From positions 496,001 to 560,000 of the forward strand of contig CANMRV010000002.1 in the NCBI GenBank assembly GCA_947500435.1: DNA of 64,000 bases, written 5' to 3'. This document shows, one piece after another, positions 1 through 8,271 of this stretch. Origin of the DNA: an uncultured Flavobacteriaceae bacterium (GTDB lineage Bacteria; Bacteroidota; Bacteroidia; Flavobacteriales; Flavobacteriaceae). How positions within the stretch are numbered: position 1 is the first letter of the stretch; every line of letters starts with the position of its first letter. The notes beneath the pieces were generated by a model. The model was not told the origin of the DNA, ran no database searches, and worked only from the letters and a program-made list of their open reading frames with translations. The position numbers and the translations under genes were made by a program.

Positions 1-527
1 AAGGACAAGGTAATTCCCGGTTGAATGGCCATTTTGCTTTCCTTTCTTGATTCTGATAGTCTATCATCTTCTTGCGCGACTACTATTCGATTTTTATCCA
101 GTCCTTCATTAAAGTAGGTCAGGTTGGTACCGAAACTCAATTTGCTTTTTTCACCTAGTCTTACGGAGGTTGCATAGTTGGCGTTGAAACCAAATTCTTG
201 TACAACACCGGACCATTGACTGTACACTCCGATTCCGATAGCCGTTCTATCGTTAAGCTTGTTGCTAAATCCAAGGAAATAGTTTTGACGGTTATCTTCG
301 AAAGTAGTGTACTGGTTTCTATGAAGAATGTTCAGGTATGATTTTTTCTCTCTTACCAACGAAAAGGTTGGGTTGATAAAAAACCGATTAAAATACAACT
401 GATTGTGATAGCTGCTTTTGGTTCCTAATTCCGTTGAGGTTTCTTCTTGCGCAAGTGTAGTTTGACAAAAGACAATCGTCAAAATCAGGCACAGGAATAT
501 TCTTGATGTATAGTTTGAATAGCTCAT
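1..527 (-). CDS. PorP/SprF family outer-membrane protein, N-terminal part
   Basis: The start codon is the ATG at 527-525 and the gene runs off the left edge, leaving about 175 codons. The protein opens with a signal peptide of about 26 residues ending in LAQ. It then shows the pattern of the Bacteroidota PorP/SprF family: an N-terminal segment with NQLYFNRFFINP, followed by barrel strands containing NILHRNQYTTF and AIGIGVYSQWSG. Members are outer-membrane beta-barrels associated with type IX secretion and gliding, often next to OmpA/PD40 proteins. The PD40 gene just upstream on the same strand (78-bp gap) fits that pairing. The C-terminal half lies outside the window, so its completeness cannot be judged. 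Confidence 0.85.
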   Translation of the reverse strand, partial: MSYSNYTSRIFLCLILTIVFCQTTLAQEETSTELGTKSSYHNQLYFNRFFINPTFSLVREKKSYLNILHRNQYTTFEDNRQNYFLGFSNKLNDRTAIGIGVYSQWSGVVQEFGFNANYATSVRLGEKSKLSFGTNLTYFNEGLDKNRIVVAQEDDRLSESRKESKMAIQPGITLS

Positions 528-550
528 CTTTGTGGGATTTGGGGGTTAAA

Positions 551-572
551 CCATCGGGCTTACGCCCAATGG
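551..572. other. Intercistronic hairpin
   Basis: Nine-base arms (551-559 and 564-572) around a 4-nt loop, with one C-A mismatch, lie between the PD40 gene and the PorP/SprF gene. No T-run follows on the minus strand, so it is more likely an mRNA processing or stability element than a terminator. This is inference from base pairing only. Confidence 0.35.
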
Positions 573-604
573 AATTTTGGTTAAGATTTCGAACTATGAT
601 TTCC

Positions 605-1858
605 TTATTTATCTTCGAATACTGAAGTAGTATAATCTATTTGTAATTTGTTGTTCAATGCAGCGCGTAGGTTTGAATCTCTTTGGTCCGCTTTTGTTTG
701 CGTATCATTCGCATAAGAGAAAGCCACTTCTTGTATCTCATTTTTGTTTTTTCCGCGGTTGGAAAGTACGTAACCAATTCCTCTATCCGCCATTACATAC
801 ATAGAGTATTCATCTTTAGAGCTGTTAATAGGACTACCTAGATTTGTGGCATAATCCACATTTTTCTGTCCTACTTGAGTCATATACAAGTCGAGTCCGC
901 CATAACCCTCGCGTCCTTCAGAAGCAAAGACCAAAGTGTTATCTTCCATTACACGTGGGTATAAATCGTTCTTTTTTGTATTCACTTTGGTTCCTAGATT
1001 TTTTGCTTTTCCTGCGCTTCCTTTATAGGAAATGTCAGCGACGTAGATATCGTATTTTCCATAAGAACCTGGCATGTTCGAAGCAAAGAATAAGCGTTTT
1101 CCATCCCCAGAAATTGCAGGATGCATAGCTGAAGCATGTTTGGGAGCCACGGCGATTTCTCGAACGTTCTTCCATTGTCCGTTGACTTTATCCGTACGGT
1201 ATATTTTATGCACCATCTCCTTTTTAGAGAAAATACCTTTTACAGGTTTAAGATATATTGCCTTGCTGAAGTAAGCTGTTTGTCCATCAGTAGTCACAGC
1301 AATGGGAGATTCGTAGTTTCCTTCCATCTCAGACCTTTTGGTGTGGGGAACTCCGATAAAAGCTTTGTTTCTTTCGTACTCCACCAAATACTCTAAAGAT
1401 TGTGACCTATAACTGGGATTAAAATCGAATTCCCTTTTATTACTAGCCACGCTTTGATTTGCTTTACGCGCATCAAATGCTCTTTTGATTTGGTAATCTT
1501 CTTTGATTTGCTCCAACCAATCGTTTCCATTATTAGCGACAGTATGGATGTCCGCGGTTTGCTCCAAAGCAAATTGGTATCTTTTCTGATAATTGTTGCT
1601 CAGCGCTTTGTTATCTTCCAGTTCACTTAATTTTTTGTACCAAAAAGCAGCGTTTTCATACTTTTCTAATAGAAAGTTGGCGTTTCCTAAATCTTCATAG
1701 ATTTCTTTTTCAGTATACCCTAAGCTTTTAAGCTTTTGATATTGGCTGTCTTTTTGAGATTCAAAACCGTTTTCAAAAGATTTCTGTGCGGCCATTGTTA
1801 AGCATACTAATAAAAAGATGCTGGTAAAAATCATTCTGTAAGTAGGGGAATTTTTCAT
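605..1858 (-). CDS. Secreted TPR plus PD40 beta-propeller protein
   Basis: This 417-residue protein has a signal peptide (about residues 1-25, ending MAAQ). A helical TPR-like region covers about residues 40-110. From about residue 185 there are roughly four PD40/WD40-like blades, recognisable by repeats such as SGDGKRLFFASNMPG followed by YDIYVADI, and LVFASEGREGYGG followed by DLYMTQV. Bacteroidota PD40 proteins next to PorP/SprF genes usually carry a C-terminal OmpA peptidoglycan-binding domain. This one ends after the propeller, so any peptidoglycan link would need a partner. A role in a type IX secretion or surface-anchoring complex with the downstream PorP/SprF protein is inferred from family and position. 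Confidence 0.8.
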   Translation of the reverse strand: MKNSPTYRMIFTSIFLLVCLTMAAQKSFENGFESQKDSQYQKLKSLGYTEKEIYEDLGNANFLLEKYENAAFWYKKLSELEDNKALSNNYQKRYQFALEQTADIHTVANNGNDWLEQIKEDYQIKRAFDARKANQSVASNKREFDFNPSYRSQSLEYLVEYERNKAFIGVPHTKRSEMEGNYESPIAVTTDGQTAYFSKAIYLKPVKGIFSKKEMVHKIYRTDKVNGQWKNVREIAVAPKHASAMHPAISGDGKRLFFASNMPGSYGKYDIYVADISYKGSAGKAKNLGTKVNTKKNDLYPRVMEDNTLVFASEGREGYGGLDLYMTQVGQKNVDYATNLGSPINSSKDEYSMYVMADRGIGYVLSNRGKNKNEIQEVAFSYANDTQTKADQRDSNLRAALNNKLQIDYTTSVFEDK

Positions 1859-2046
1859 GTGAGTAGGATTTTGAGGTTTGTTACTGGGTCAAAGTTGAAA
1901 AAATGTTTTCATGCGGTACTTAATAAAAATTCATAGGTTTTGCATTTAAACCCCAAATTGGTGTATTTCATCGATGTTTTGACTTGATTCCAGTAGAATT
2001 TAACAGAATTCCATAAAGATTTTGACCGAATAAATTCATTAAAACG

Positions 2047-2078
2047 TTGTATGGAATAGAAAAAGCTTTCTATATTTG
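2047..2078 (+). promoter_or_regulatory. Bacteroidota-type promoter of tRNA-Ser
   Basis: TTG at 2047-2049 is followed 21 bp later by TATATTTG at 2071-2078. This matches the Bacteroidota primary sigma factor pattern (TTG around -33, TAnnTTTG around -7). The tRNA begins 34 bp after the -7 element, which suits a short 5' leader. Confidence 0.7.
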
Positions 2079-2112
2079 CACGCGCATTCAGGGAATACCT
2101 GATGAGACACTT

Positions 2113-2197
2113 GGAGAAATGGCAGAGTGGTCGAATGCGGCAGTCTTGAAAACTGTTGAGGGTCACACCTCCGGGGGTTCGAATCCCTCTTTCTCCG
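2113..2197 (+). tRNA. tRNA-Ser (anticodon UGA)
   Basis: The acceptor stem GGAGAAA (2113-2119) pairs with TTTCTCC (2190-2196), with G2197 as discriminator. The anticodon stem CAGT/ACTG encloses the loop CTTGAAA, giving anticodon TGA at 2147-2149. A long variable arm (class II tRNA) and the T-loop GGTTCGAATCC are clear. The length is 85 nt. CCA is not encoded after the discriminator. Serine tRNAs with UGA anticodons read UCA and related UCN codons. Confidence 0.96.
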
Positions 2198-2206
2198 CTT
2201 AGAGCA

Positions 2207-2245
2207 AAGCCCGATTTCCGAATGGAAATCGGGCTTTTTCTTTTT
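2207..2245 (+). terminator. Rho-independent terminator of tRNA-Ser
   Basis: Perfect 13-bp arms (2207-2219 and 2224-2236) close a GAAT loop and run into a T-rich tract (CTTTTTCTTTTTA). It starts 9 bp after the tRNA end. Confidence 0.9.
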
Positions 2246-2262
2246 ACGCCTGTCAAAAGTGT

Positions 2263-2399
2263 GCTTTATTGTCAGGTGCGGAGATTGTAGGGATATGTAA
2301 TCCCTTATTAAAAAATGCTCGTGTAAGTAAGTGAAAAGAAAAAGCCCAGATATCGCCCAAGCGGCATCGAGCTTTATTGTCAGGTGCGGAGATTGTAGG
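2263..2399. repeat. 29-bp direct repeat pair after tRNA-Ser
   Basis: An identical 29-bp unit starting GCTTTATTGTCAGG and ending GAGATTGTAGG occurs at 2263-2291 and again at 2371-2399, with a 108-bp period. The intervening sequence is not obviously repeated. Nothing else recognisable lies between the tRNA terminator and the gene at 2480. The open frames here are not convincing genes. Confidence 0.85.
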
Positions 2400-2479
2400 A
2401 AACACCGAAGGTAAGCCCTCTTTCACTACTGTCACAGTTTCCCTATATTTAACAATTAATAAAAACAACATTTATTAAA

Positions 2480-2881
2480 ATGAAATTGTTACGTTGTTTC
2501 TTCTTTTTAATATTTCTTTTGGCGGCAAATCCCATAATTGCCCAAAGCAGTGAAACAGAAAACACTCAGCCATCACCTATATTCACCGAGGCAGAATCCG
2601 AATACATAGACCAGTGGTTCACAGAGTTTGTACAAGAAATGAATTTGACTGACGAGGTCGCGATGCAGTATCAGGATATAACGAATAGGTACTCCGCAAA
2701 AATGGAAATGATCGGGAAGGACAACCCTGATATTACCAAAACAGAGGTAAGAGTACAGTTTGACACCTTGATGCAAGAACAGCACCAAGAGGTGAAATCG
2801 ATTTTAACTGATGAGCAATATGAAATGTATTATGATACTATGAAAAAGGTAGTGTGGTCTATTAATCAACGTCTTAAATAA
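2480..2881 (+). CDS. Small secreted helical protein (family A, copy 1)
   Basis: This 133-residue protein has a signal peptide (about residues 1-22, ending IIAQ), so it is exported to the periplasm or beyond. The mature part is charged and predicted to be helical, with no cysteines. It shares a layout with the proteins at 17298-17717 and 35774-36184: an M/L-x-G/T-rich helix, a segment like EVRVQFDTLMQEQHQEVKSI, then a DEQYEMYYDT-like stretch. The layout recalls small periplasmic helical proteins such as Spy/CpxP, but I cannot claim membership and no function is assigned. It precedes the lipoprotein at 2898 by 16 bp, suggesting an operon. Confidence 0.75.
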   Translation: MKLLRCFFFLIFLLAANPIIAQSSETENTQPSPIFTEAESEYIDQWFTEFVQEMNLTDEVAMQYQDITNRYSAKMEMIGKDNPDITKTEVRVQFDTLMQEQHQEVKSILTDEQYEMYYDTMKKVVWSINQRLK

Positions 2882-2897
2882 TTGTAATAAACATAGT

Positions 2898-3506
2898 ATG
2901 AAAAATAAAAGTTATTATTTGATTTTCGCTGTTTTCCTTGTACTGTCAAGCTGTGCTTCAACAAAGCTTATGGATTCTTGGAAATCGCAAAGTTTTGATT
3001 CCCTTTCGAATTCAAAAATTTTGGTTATTTCAGAATCGCCGGAAACCGAAGTACGAAAATCTTATGAAACAGCAATAGCCACTAAACTGCGTGGGCAAAA
3101 CCTCGATGCGATCGAATCCCATATACAGTTCCCTTCTTTGAAAGAAGCGAACACTACCGAAGAAGTGGCACAAACAGTGCAGATGTTTAAAGACGCTGGT
3201 ATTTCTGGAATCATTTTAACTTCTCTAAAACAGACTATAGAAACGCAAAATGGTAGTATGGCTTCACAAACCGGTATTCCTGCAAGTTATAGGGACAAAG
3301 CTAGTTTCGGTCCGAATTCAAGTGATTCGGATGTTCCTATCGTATCTACTTCAAAAACTTACGTACTGGAAGCACTTACCTATGATTTAACTCTAGCTGA
3401 AGGCGAACAATTGGTTAATGTGTGTCTTGTAGACGTAACGGATCCGCAAGCAGCCGATAAAATACAAAAAACCTTCACCAAGATAATTGCCGATCAGTTT
3501 AAGTAA
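2898..3506 (+). CDS. Lipoprotein of a four-member local family (family B, copy 1)
   Basis: This 202-residue protein has a lipoprotein signal, with the lipobox LSSC placing the lipidated Cys at about residue 19. Mature features shared with the genes at 8272, 19060 and 22971 are K-x-x-x-S-W just after the Cys, a beta-strand ILVISESPETEVRKSYE, a segment ESHIQFPSL, and a C-terminal SKTYVLEALTYDL. The fold resembles small DUF4136-type lipoproteins, but this is only an impression. It lies between the small secreted protein (16 bp upstream) and the DUF2235 lipoprotein (33 bp downstream), so these three are probably co-transcribed. Function unknown. Confidence 0.78.
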   Translation: MKNKSYYLIFAVFLVLSSCASTKLMDSWKSQSFDSLSNSKILVISESPETEVRKSYETAIATKLRGQNLDAIESHIQFPSLKEANTTEEVAQTVQMFKDAGISGIILTSLKQTIETQNGSMASQTGIPASYRDKASFGPNSSDSDVPIVSTSKTYVLEALTYDLTLAEGEQLVNVCLVDVTDPQAADKIQKTFTKIIADQFK

Positions 3507-3539
3507 TTGCCTTTCTTGTTTGCAAACCAGCCTTAATAT

Positions 3540-4775
3540 ATGTCTTTAACTCAAAAAATGTTTACAAATCGAATTGCGAAATGGTCTATAGTCGGGATAG
3601 TTTTAATCACCTTTTCGGCATGCGGAAGCAAAAAGCCAATCGTACATCAACCCGTTTCCTTAGAAATAGCACCGAAAAAACTGGCCGTTTTTATGGATGG
3701 GACAGCTAGCAATGAAGGAAGCCATACCAATGTTTCAAAACTCTACAATCTAGTTACGTTGCAGAATAACCCCAATGTAGGCGCGGCGTATGTAAGAGGA
3801 GTTGGTAACGGAGCTGATGTTGCTGGTATGCTAACAGGTTCAGGTATTCGCGGTACGGTTAGCAATGCCTATTTATATCTTGCAGAGCACTATGATCATG
3901 AGCGCAAAGATGAAATTTATCTCTTTGGCTTTAGCAGAGGGGCCTATTCTTCACGCATTCTAGCCGGCATGATTCATGCTGCAGGTATCGTGGATTTGAG
4001 CAAAATCCCAAAAGACAGAAGATTGAAATTTGTAAAAAAAATATTTGATGCCCACAAGGGGGATAAAACCTTGCAGGAAAGAAGAAATGACGTTTTTGAA
4101 CTTACGAAACAACGTGTGGACTACGATAGTTATAGAATCGAATTTATGGGCTTGTGGGATACCGTAGCTTCTTTAGGAATGCCAGATTACAAAGATGATT
4201 ACTATGTGGCAGAAACTAAATATCACGACCAGCTTTGCAATATCAATAGGGCAGCGCAAGCCTTGTCTTTAAACGATAATAGAGGTTCTGTATTTACACC
4301 ATCCATATTGGTGGACGATTATTTGATCAAGGAATGTAAAGAAGTAAACCCCAAAGATATCGTCAATGAAGTTTGGTTTTTTGGATCGCATTCCGATGTT
4401 GGTGGTGGTGCTTTGAACACCAATATGAGCGGGGTTTCTTTAAACTGGATGATTGGACAATTAAGAGAATTTGAATTGCTTCCTCGATCAGCTGAGGTTT
4501 ATGAAAATCGGATGGATATAACCAATGATCCAATTGGTGGAATGATGAAACTCTTCTACCCTAAAAAGGGTCGCAAGCTTGTTTTCTTTACTTCTAAAAA
4601 CGGATACAAAAAGGAAAAGCTAAAACTGCATCAGTCGGTTTTAGACCGCTTGGAAGGTTCATTGCAAACCTATGAGCTGAATTTGCTTAAACTTTTTGGG
4701 GAATGTTTTGAAAAGAACGATAAGGGGGGCTATGATTATTTGCAGACGTCTGATTGTTTCGATATCGAGAATTAA
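3540..4775 (+). CDS. DUF2235 alpha/beta-hydrolase lipoprotein
   Basis: The 411-residue protein carries a lipoprotein signal ending FSACGS. A second Met at residue 7 (position 3558) would give a more compact signal and may be the true start. DUF2235 hallmarks follow: KLAVFMDGTASNEG near the N terminus, VRGVGNGAD, and the nucleophile elbow GFSRGA (GxSxG type). A late FFGSHSDVGGG segment fits the acid/histidine region. Related domains include T6SS phospholipase effectors (Tle1 type), but the lipid anchor and the absence of T6SS genes nearby point to an envelope lipase or esterase. The substrate is unknown. Confidence 0.85.
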   Translation: MSLTQKMFTNRIAKWSIVGIVLITFSACGSKKPIVHQPVSLEIAPKKLAVFMDGTASNEGSHTNVSKLYNLVTLQNNPNVGAAYVRGVGNGADVAGMLTGSGIRGTVSNAYLYLAEHYDHERKDEIYLFGFSRGAYSSRILAGMIHAAGIVDLSKIPKDRRLKFVKKIFDAHKGDKTLQERRNDVFELTKQRVDYDSYRIEFMGLWDTVASLGMPDYKDDYYVAETKYHDQLCNINRAAQALSLNDNRGSVFTPSILVDDYLIKECKEVNPKDIVNEVWFFGSHSDVGGGALNTNMSGVSLNWMIGQLREFELLPRSAEVYENRMDITNDPIGGMMKLFYPKKGRKLVFFTSKNGYKKEKLKLHQSVLDRLEGSLQTYELNLLKLFGECFEKNDKGGYDYLQTSDCFDIEN

Positions 4776-4823
4776 TTAATAAAACCTTCAACTAGTCAAT
4801 ACCTCCCAAAAAGACGAAATCCT

Positions 4824-4831
4824 TACCTTTG
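4824..4831 (+). promoter_or_regulatory. Candidate -7 element for pta-ackA
   Basis: TACCTTTG matches TAnnTTTG and ends 26 bp before the pta start codon. No clear -33 TTG is visible at the expected spacing, so this is tentative. Confidence 0.4.
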
Positions 4832-4857
4832 TCGCTTCAAAAAATCACCACTGAATT

Positions 4858-6945
4858 ATGACAAAATCCATTTATATCGCCACTTTAGAATCCCATAGTG
4901 GTAAGTCTTTGGTCGTGTTGGGTTTGATGCAGCTCTTACTAGGGAAAATGGCCAAGGTTGGTTATTTCAGACCTGTGATAGATGATATTAAAACCGGAGG
5001 AATAGACAACCACATCAACACCGTAGTCTCGCATTTTGGTTTGGATATTGCAGTAGAAGATGCCTATGCCTTAACCCAAAGTCAAGTGGTCGATATGTTC
5101 AACGATGGTAGGCAAGGGGATATTCTGGATGCTATTATTTCCAAATACAAACAACTCGAAGAGCGTTTTGATTTTATTCTGGTGGAAGGAAGTGATTTCT
5201 CCAGCGACGGAAGCATTATCGAATTCGATTTGAATATCGATATTGCGAAGAATCTTGGTATTCCTGTGGTTTTAATCGATAATGGAAGAGGCAAAACCCT
5301 TGAGGAATTTTGTGGTAATCTAGAATCTGCCGTGAACACCTATCTTCAAAAAGACATTGAACTTCTTGCCGTTGTGGCTAATAAAGTGCGTCCCGAGAAT
5401 GTGGAACTGGTCAACCAACGTCTGGCAAAAGAATTGAAGGATAAAACGGTTGCCTTCACTGTGCCTAGGGTAAAGAATTTATCGCATCCTACACTAAACG
5501 AAATTGTAACATCCTTAAATGGAAAAGTGCTTTTCGGTAAAGAAAATCTTGATAATCAAACTGGAAGTTTTGGAGTGGGTGCAATGCAATTACATAACTA
5601 TTTGACGCATTTGCGAGACAATAGTTTGGTTATAACTCCTGGTGATAGAGCTGATATAATTCTTGGCGCTTTACAAGCGAACCTTTCGGATAATTATCCA
5701 GCGATTTCAGGTATTGTGCTAACTGGGGGAATTCTTCCCGAGCCGTCTATCCTAAAATTACTGGAAGGATTTGAAACGCATGTCCCCATCATTTCTGTGC
5801 AGCATGGTACTTTTGATGCTGCCAATTCCGTCGGTAATATTAAATCGAAAATTTATGCGGAAAGCAAACAAAAAATAGCAACTTCGATATCCCTTTTCAA
5901 TTCCCATATTGATGGCGAATTATTGCTAGAGCGTTTGGAAACTTTTGAACCCAAAGGACTTACCCCCAGAATGTTTCAGTACAACCTCTTGCAACGCGCC
6001 AAAACACATAAGAAGCACATTGTGCTTCCCGAAGGAGAAGATGCCCGAATTCTAGAGGCGGCTAGTGAGTTAAGTGCTTTGGGCATTGTTGATATTACCC
6101 TTCTAGGAAATCAAGAACAAGTAGAGAAAAAGGCCATGCAATTGGGTTTTGATATTTCGCATTTGAATATACTGAACCCTGCTACTGCAAAGAATTTTGA
6201 AAGTTATGCTACTACATTTTGCGAATTAAGAAAGCATAAGGGCGTGAATATGGATGTCGCAAGAGATACCATGCTCGATGTTTCCTATTTCGGGACAATG
6301 ATGGTCTATAAAGGCCATGCTGACGGAATGGTTTCAGGGGCGGTACATACCACCCAGCATACGATTCGGCCTGCATTACAATTCGTAAAAACCAAACCGG
6401 GTATAGGTGTGGTATCCTCTGTGTTTTTTATGTGTTTGGAAAATCGGGTTTCTGTTTTTGGGGATTGTGCTATCAATCCCAATCCGACGGCAGAGCAACT
6501 GGCGGAAATTGCAATATCATCAGCAGTTTCAGCGGAAGCTTTCGGAATCAAAGCAAAGATTGCCATGTTATCCTATTCCTCAGGAAGTTCAGGAAAAGGG
6601 GAAGACGTAGATAAGGTCCGAAAGGCAACGGAAATCGTAAAAAATACACATCCAAATCTCCAAATTGAAGGCCCCATACAATATGACGCAGCGGTCGACC
6701 CCTTGGTAGGAAAAAGCAAATTGCCCGATTCCGAAGTAGCGGGAGAAGCTTCGGTTTTGATATTTCCTGATTTAAATACGGGTAACAACACGTATAAAGC
6801 AGTGCAACGTGAAACTGGAGCATTGGCCATTGGTCCGATGTTACAGGGACTCAATAAACCTGTAAATGATTTGAGCCGAGGTTGTACCGTTGAAGATGTT
6901 TTTAACACCGTAATCGTAACCGCCATACAAGCGCAAGAAAGTTAA
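4858..6945 (+). CDS. pta: Phosphate acetyltransferase (long form)
   Basis: This 695-residue enzyme interconverts acetyl-CoA + phosphate and acetyl phosphate + CoA. The N-terminal third is a BioD-like P-loop domain (start IYIATLESHSGKS), followed by a DRTGG-type domain. The catalytic PTA domain begins near residue 383 with HIVLPEGEDARILEA and contains VSGAVHTT and YSSGSSGKG. The length matches the long, often regulated type seen in enterobacteria. The acetate kinase gene starts 6 bp downstream, so the two are co-transcribed and form the acetate overflow/assimilation pathway. Confidence 0.96.
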   Translation: MTKSIYIATLESHSGKSLVVLGLMQLLLGKMAKVGYFRPVIDDIKTGGIDNHINTVVSHFGLDIAVEDAYALTQSQVVDMFNDGRQGDILDAIISKYKQLEERFDFILVEGSDFSSDGSIIEFDLNIDIAKNLGIPVVLIDNGRGKTLEEFCGNLESAVNTYLQKDIELLAVVANKVRPENVELVNQRLAKELKDKTVAFTVPRVKNLSHPTLNEIVTSLNGKVLFGKENLDNQTGSFGVGAMQLHNYLTHLRDNSLVITPGDRADIILGALQANLSDNYPAISGIVLTGGILPEPSILKLLEGFETHVPIISVQHGTFDAANSVGNIKSKIYAESKQKIATSISLFNSHIDGELLLERLETFEPKGLTPRMFQYNLLQRAKTHKKHIVLPEGEDARILEAASELSALGIVDITLLGNQEQVEKKAMQLGFDISHLNILNPATAKNFESYATTFCELRKHKGVNMDVARDTMLDVSYFGTMMVYKGHADGMVSGAVHTTQHTIRPALQFVKTKPGIGVVSSVFFMCLENRVSVFGDCAINPNPTAEQLAEIAISSAVSAEAFGIKAKIAMLSYSSGSSGKGEDVDKVRKATEIVKNTHPNLQIEGPIQYDAAVDPLVGKSKLPDSEVAGEASVLIFPDLNTGNNTYKAVQRETGALAIGPMLQGLNKPVNDLSRGCTVEDVFNTVIVTAIQAQES

Positions 6946-6951
6946 ACGACC

Positions 6952-8142
6952 ATGCAGATTCTGATTATCAATTCTGGGAGTTCTTCAATCAAATTTCAGG
7001 TCATTGAAATGCCTTCAGAAGCAGTTATCTGTAAAGGCTTGGTAGAACGAATCGGACTAGAAAATGCAGAGCTGCATTATGAGTTGAAGGGAAAGTCTCA
7101 TTCCGAAGTATTGGCCCTGGCAAACCACGAACAAGGATTACGGGCCATCACAAATATGCTGATGCACGATGAAAAGGGCGTTTTAAAACATCCCAATGAG
7201 ATTGAGGTTGTGGCACATCGCGTTGTACATGGTGGAAATCGTTTTGACCGGCCTACCAAAATAGATGCGAGTGTTTTGGAAGAAATTGAACGCTTGGCTT
7301 CATTGGCGCCGCTGCACAATCCCGCGAATGCGATAGGTATAAAAGTGGCTTCCGCTATTTTTAAAAATGCAAATCAAGTTGCCGTTTTTGACACGGCTTT
7401 TCATCAAACCCTTCCGGAAGAAGCCTATCGCTACGCAGTACCCAAAACGCTGGCAGACGAACACCATATTCGTGTTTATGGATTTCATGGAACGAGTCAC
7501 AAATATGTTTCAGAGCAGGCAATTGCCTATCTAAAAAAACCTGCAAGTAAAATCATTAGTATTCATTTAGGTAATGGCTGCAGTATGACCGCAATCAAAG
7601 AGGGTAGGAGTGTAGACCACTCCCTCGGTTTTGGACCTTCCAACGGACTTATTATGGGTACTCGAAGTGGTGATATCGACCAATCCGTTGTTTTCTATCT
7701 CATGGATAGTTTGGGAATGTCATCCAAAGAAGTAAACCAACTATTGCAAAAACAAAGCGGGCTTTTGGGCCTTACGGGATATTCCGATTTACGGGAAATC
7801 CAAAAAGGAGCAGAAGAAGGAAACAAAGATTGCCAACTGGCATTGGCCATGACTGCCTATCGTATCAAGAAATTCATCGGAAGCTACATCGCAGCACTCA
7901 ATGGGGTGGATGCCTTGGTTTTTACTGCTGGTATTGGCGAAAATTCAAGCGTACTTCGCGCTAAGGTTTGTGAAAATATGGAGGCATTGGGCATTCGAAT
8001 TGATGCTCAAAAGAATAGCCAAAGAACGGATTCCATATTAGAAATTCAAAAGGACAATTCCGAAGTTGAAATCCTTGTGATTCCTACGAATGAAGAGTTG
8101 GAAATTGCCAAGCAGACGTTTAGTTTGATGTCGGTAAACTAG
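6952..8142 (+). CDS. ackA: Acetate kinase
   Basis: This 396-residue cytoplasmic kinase converts acetyl phosphate + ADP to acetate + ATP. The N-terminal signature ILIINSGSSSIKFQ is intact. So are the AFDTAFHQTLP substrate loop, YGFHGTSHKYV, the phosphate motif HLGNGCS and the adenosine motif FTAGIGENS. The start ATG is 6 bp after the pta stop, which implies translational coupling. The length is typical for AckA. Confidence 0.97.
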   Translation: MQILIINSGSSSIKFQVIEMPSEAVICKGLVERIGLENAELHYELKGKSHSEVLALANHEQGLRAITNMLMHDEKGVLKHPNEIEVVAHRVVHGGNRFDRPTKIDASVLEEIERLASLAPLHNPANAIGIKVASAIFKNANQVAVFDTAFHQTLPEEAYRYAVPKTLADEHHIRVYGFHGTSHKYVSEQAIAYLKKPASKIISIHLGNGCSMTAIKEGRSVDHSLGFGPSNGLIMGTRSGDIDQSVVFYLMDSLGMSSKEVNQLLQKQSGLLGLTGYSDLREIQKGAEEGNKDCQLALAMTAYRIKKFIGSYIAALNGVDALVFTAGIGENSSVLRAKVCENMEALGIRIDAQKNSQRTDSILEIQKDNSEVEILVIPTNEELEIAKQTFSLMSVN

Positions 8143-8271
8143 TCTGTTATTCGACAAGCTACTTCCTTCCAAAATTCAATACCAGCCACGTATTAAAGTA
8201 GTAATATAGGCTTTTATAGTTGTGCTGTTTCGGAAAATTAGCTTAATTTTCACCCTTAAAATTGACACCCC

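Noticed and set aside
1909..2256. 115-codon frame antisense to tRNA-Ser, containing a GERGIRTPGG string
   Set aside because: This is the well-known false protein produced by translating the complement of a serine tRNA gene. The tRNA explains the sequence fully.
2263..2399. Possible CRISPR array
   Set aside because: There are just two repeats with a 79-bp spacer, no third copy and no cas genes in the window.
2253..2471. 72-codon minus-strand frame with two PTISAPDNKA segments
   Set aside because: The repeated peptide is only the translation of the 29-bp DNA repeat. There is no start context or family likeness.
3540..4775. Type VI secretion effector locus
   Set aside because: No VgrG, Hcp, PAAR or immunity-like gene is nearby, and the protein has a lipoprotein signal.
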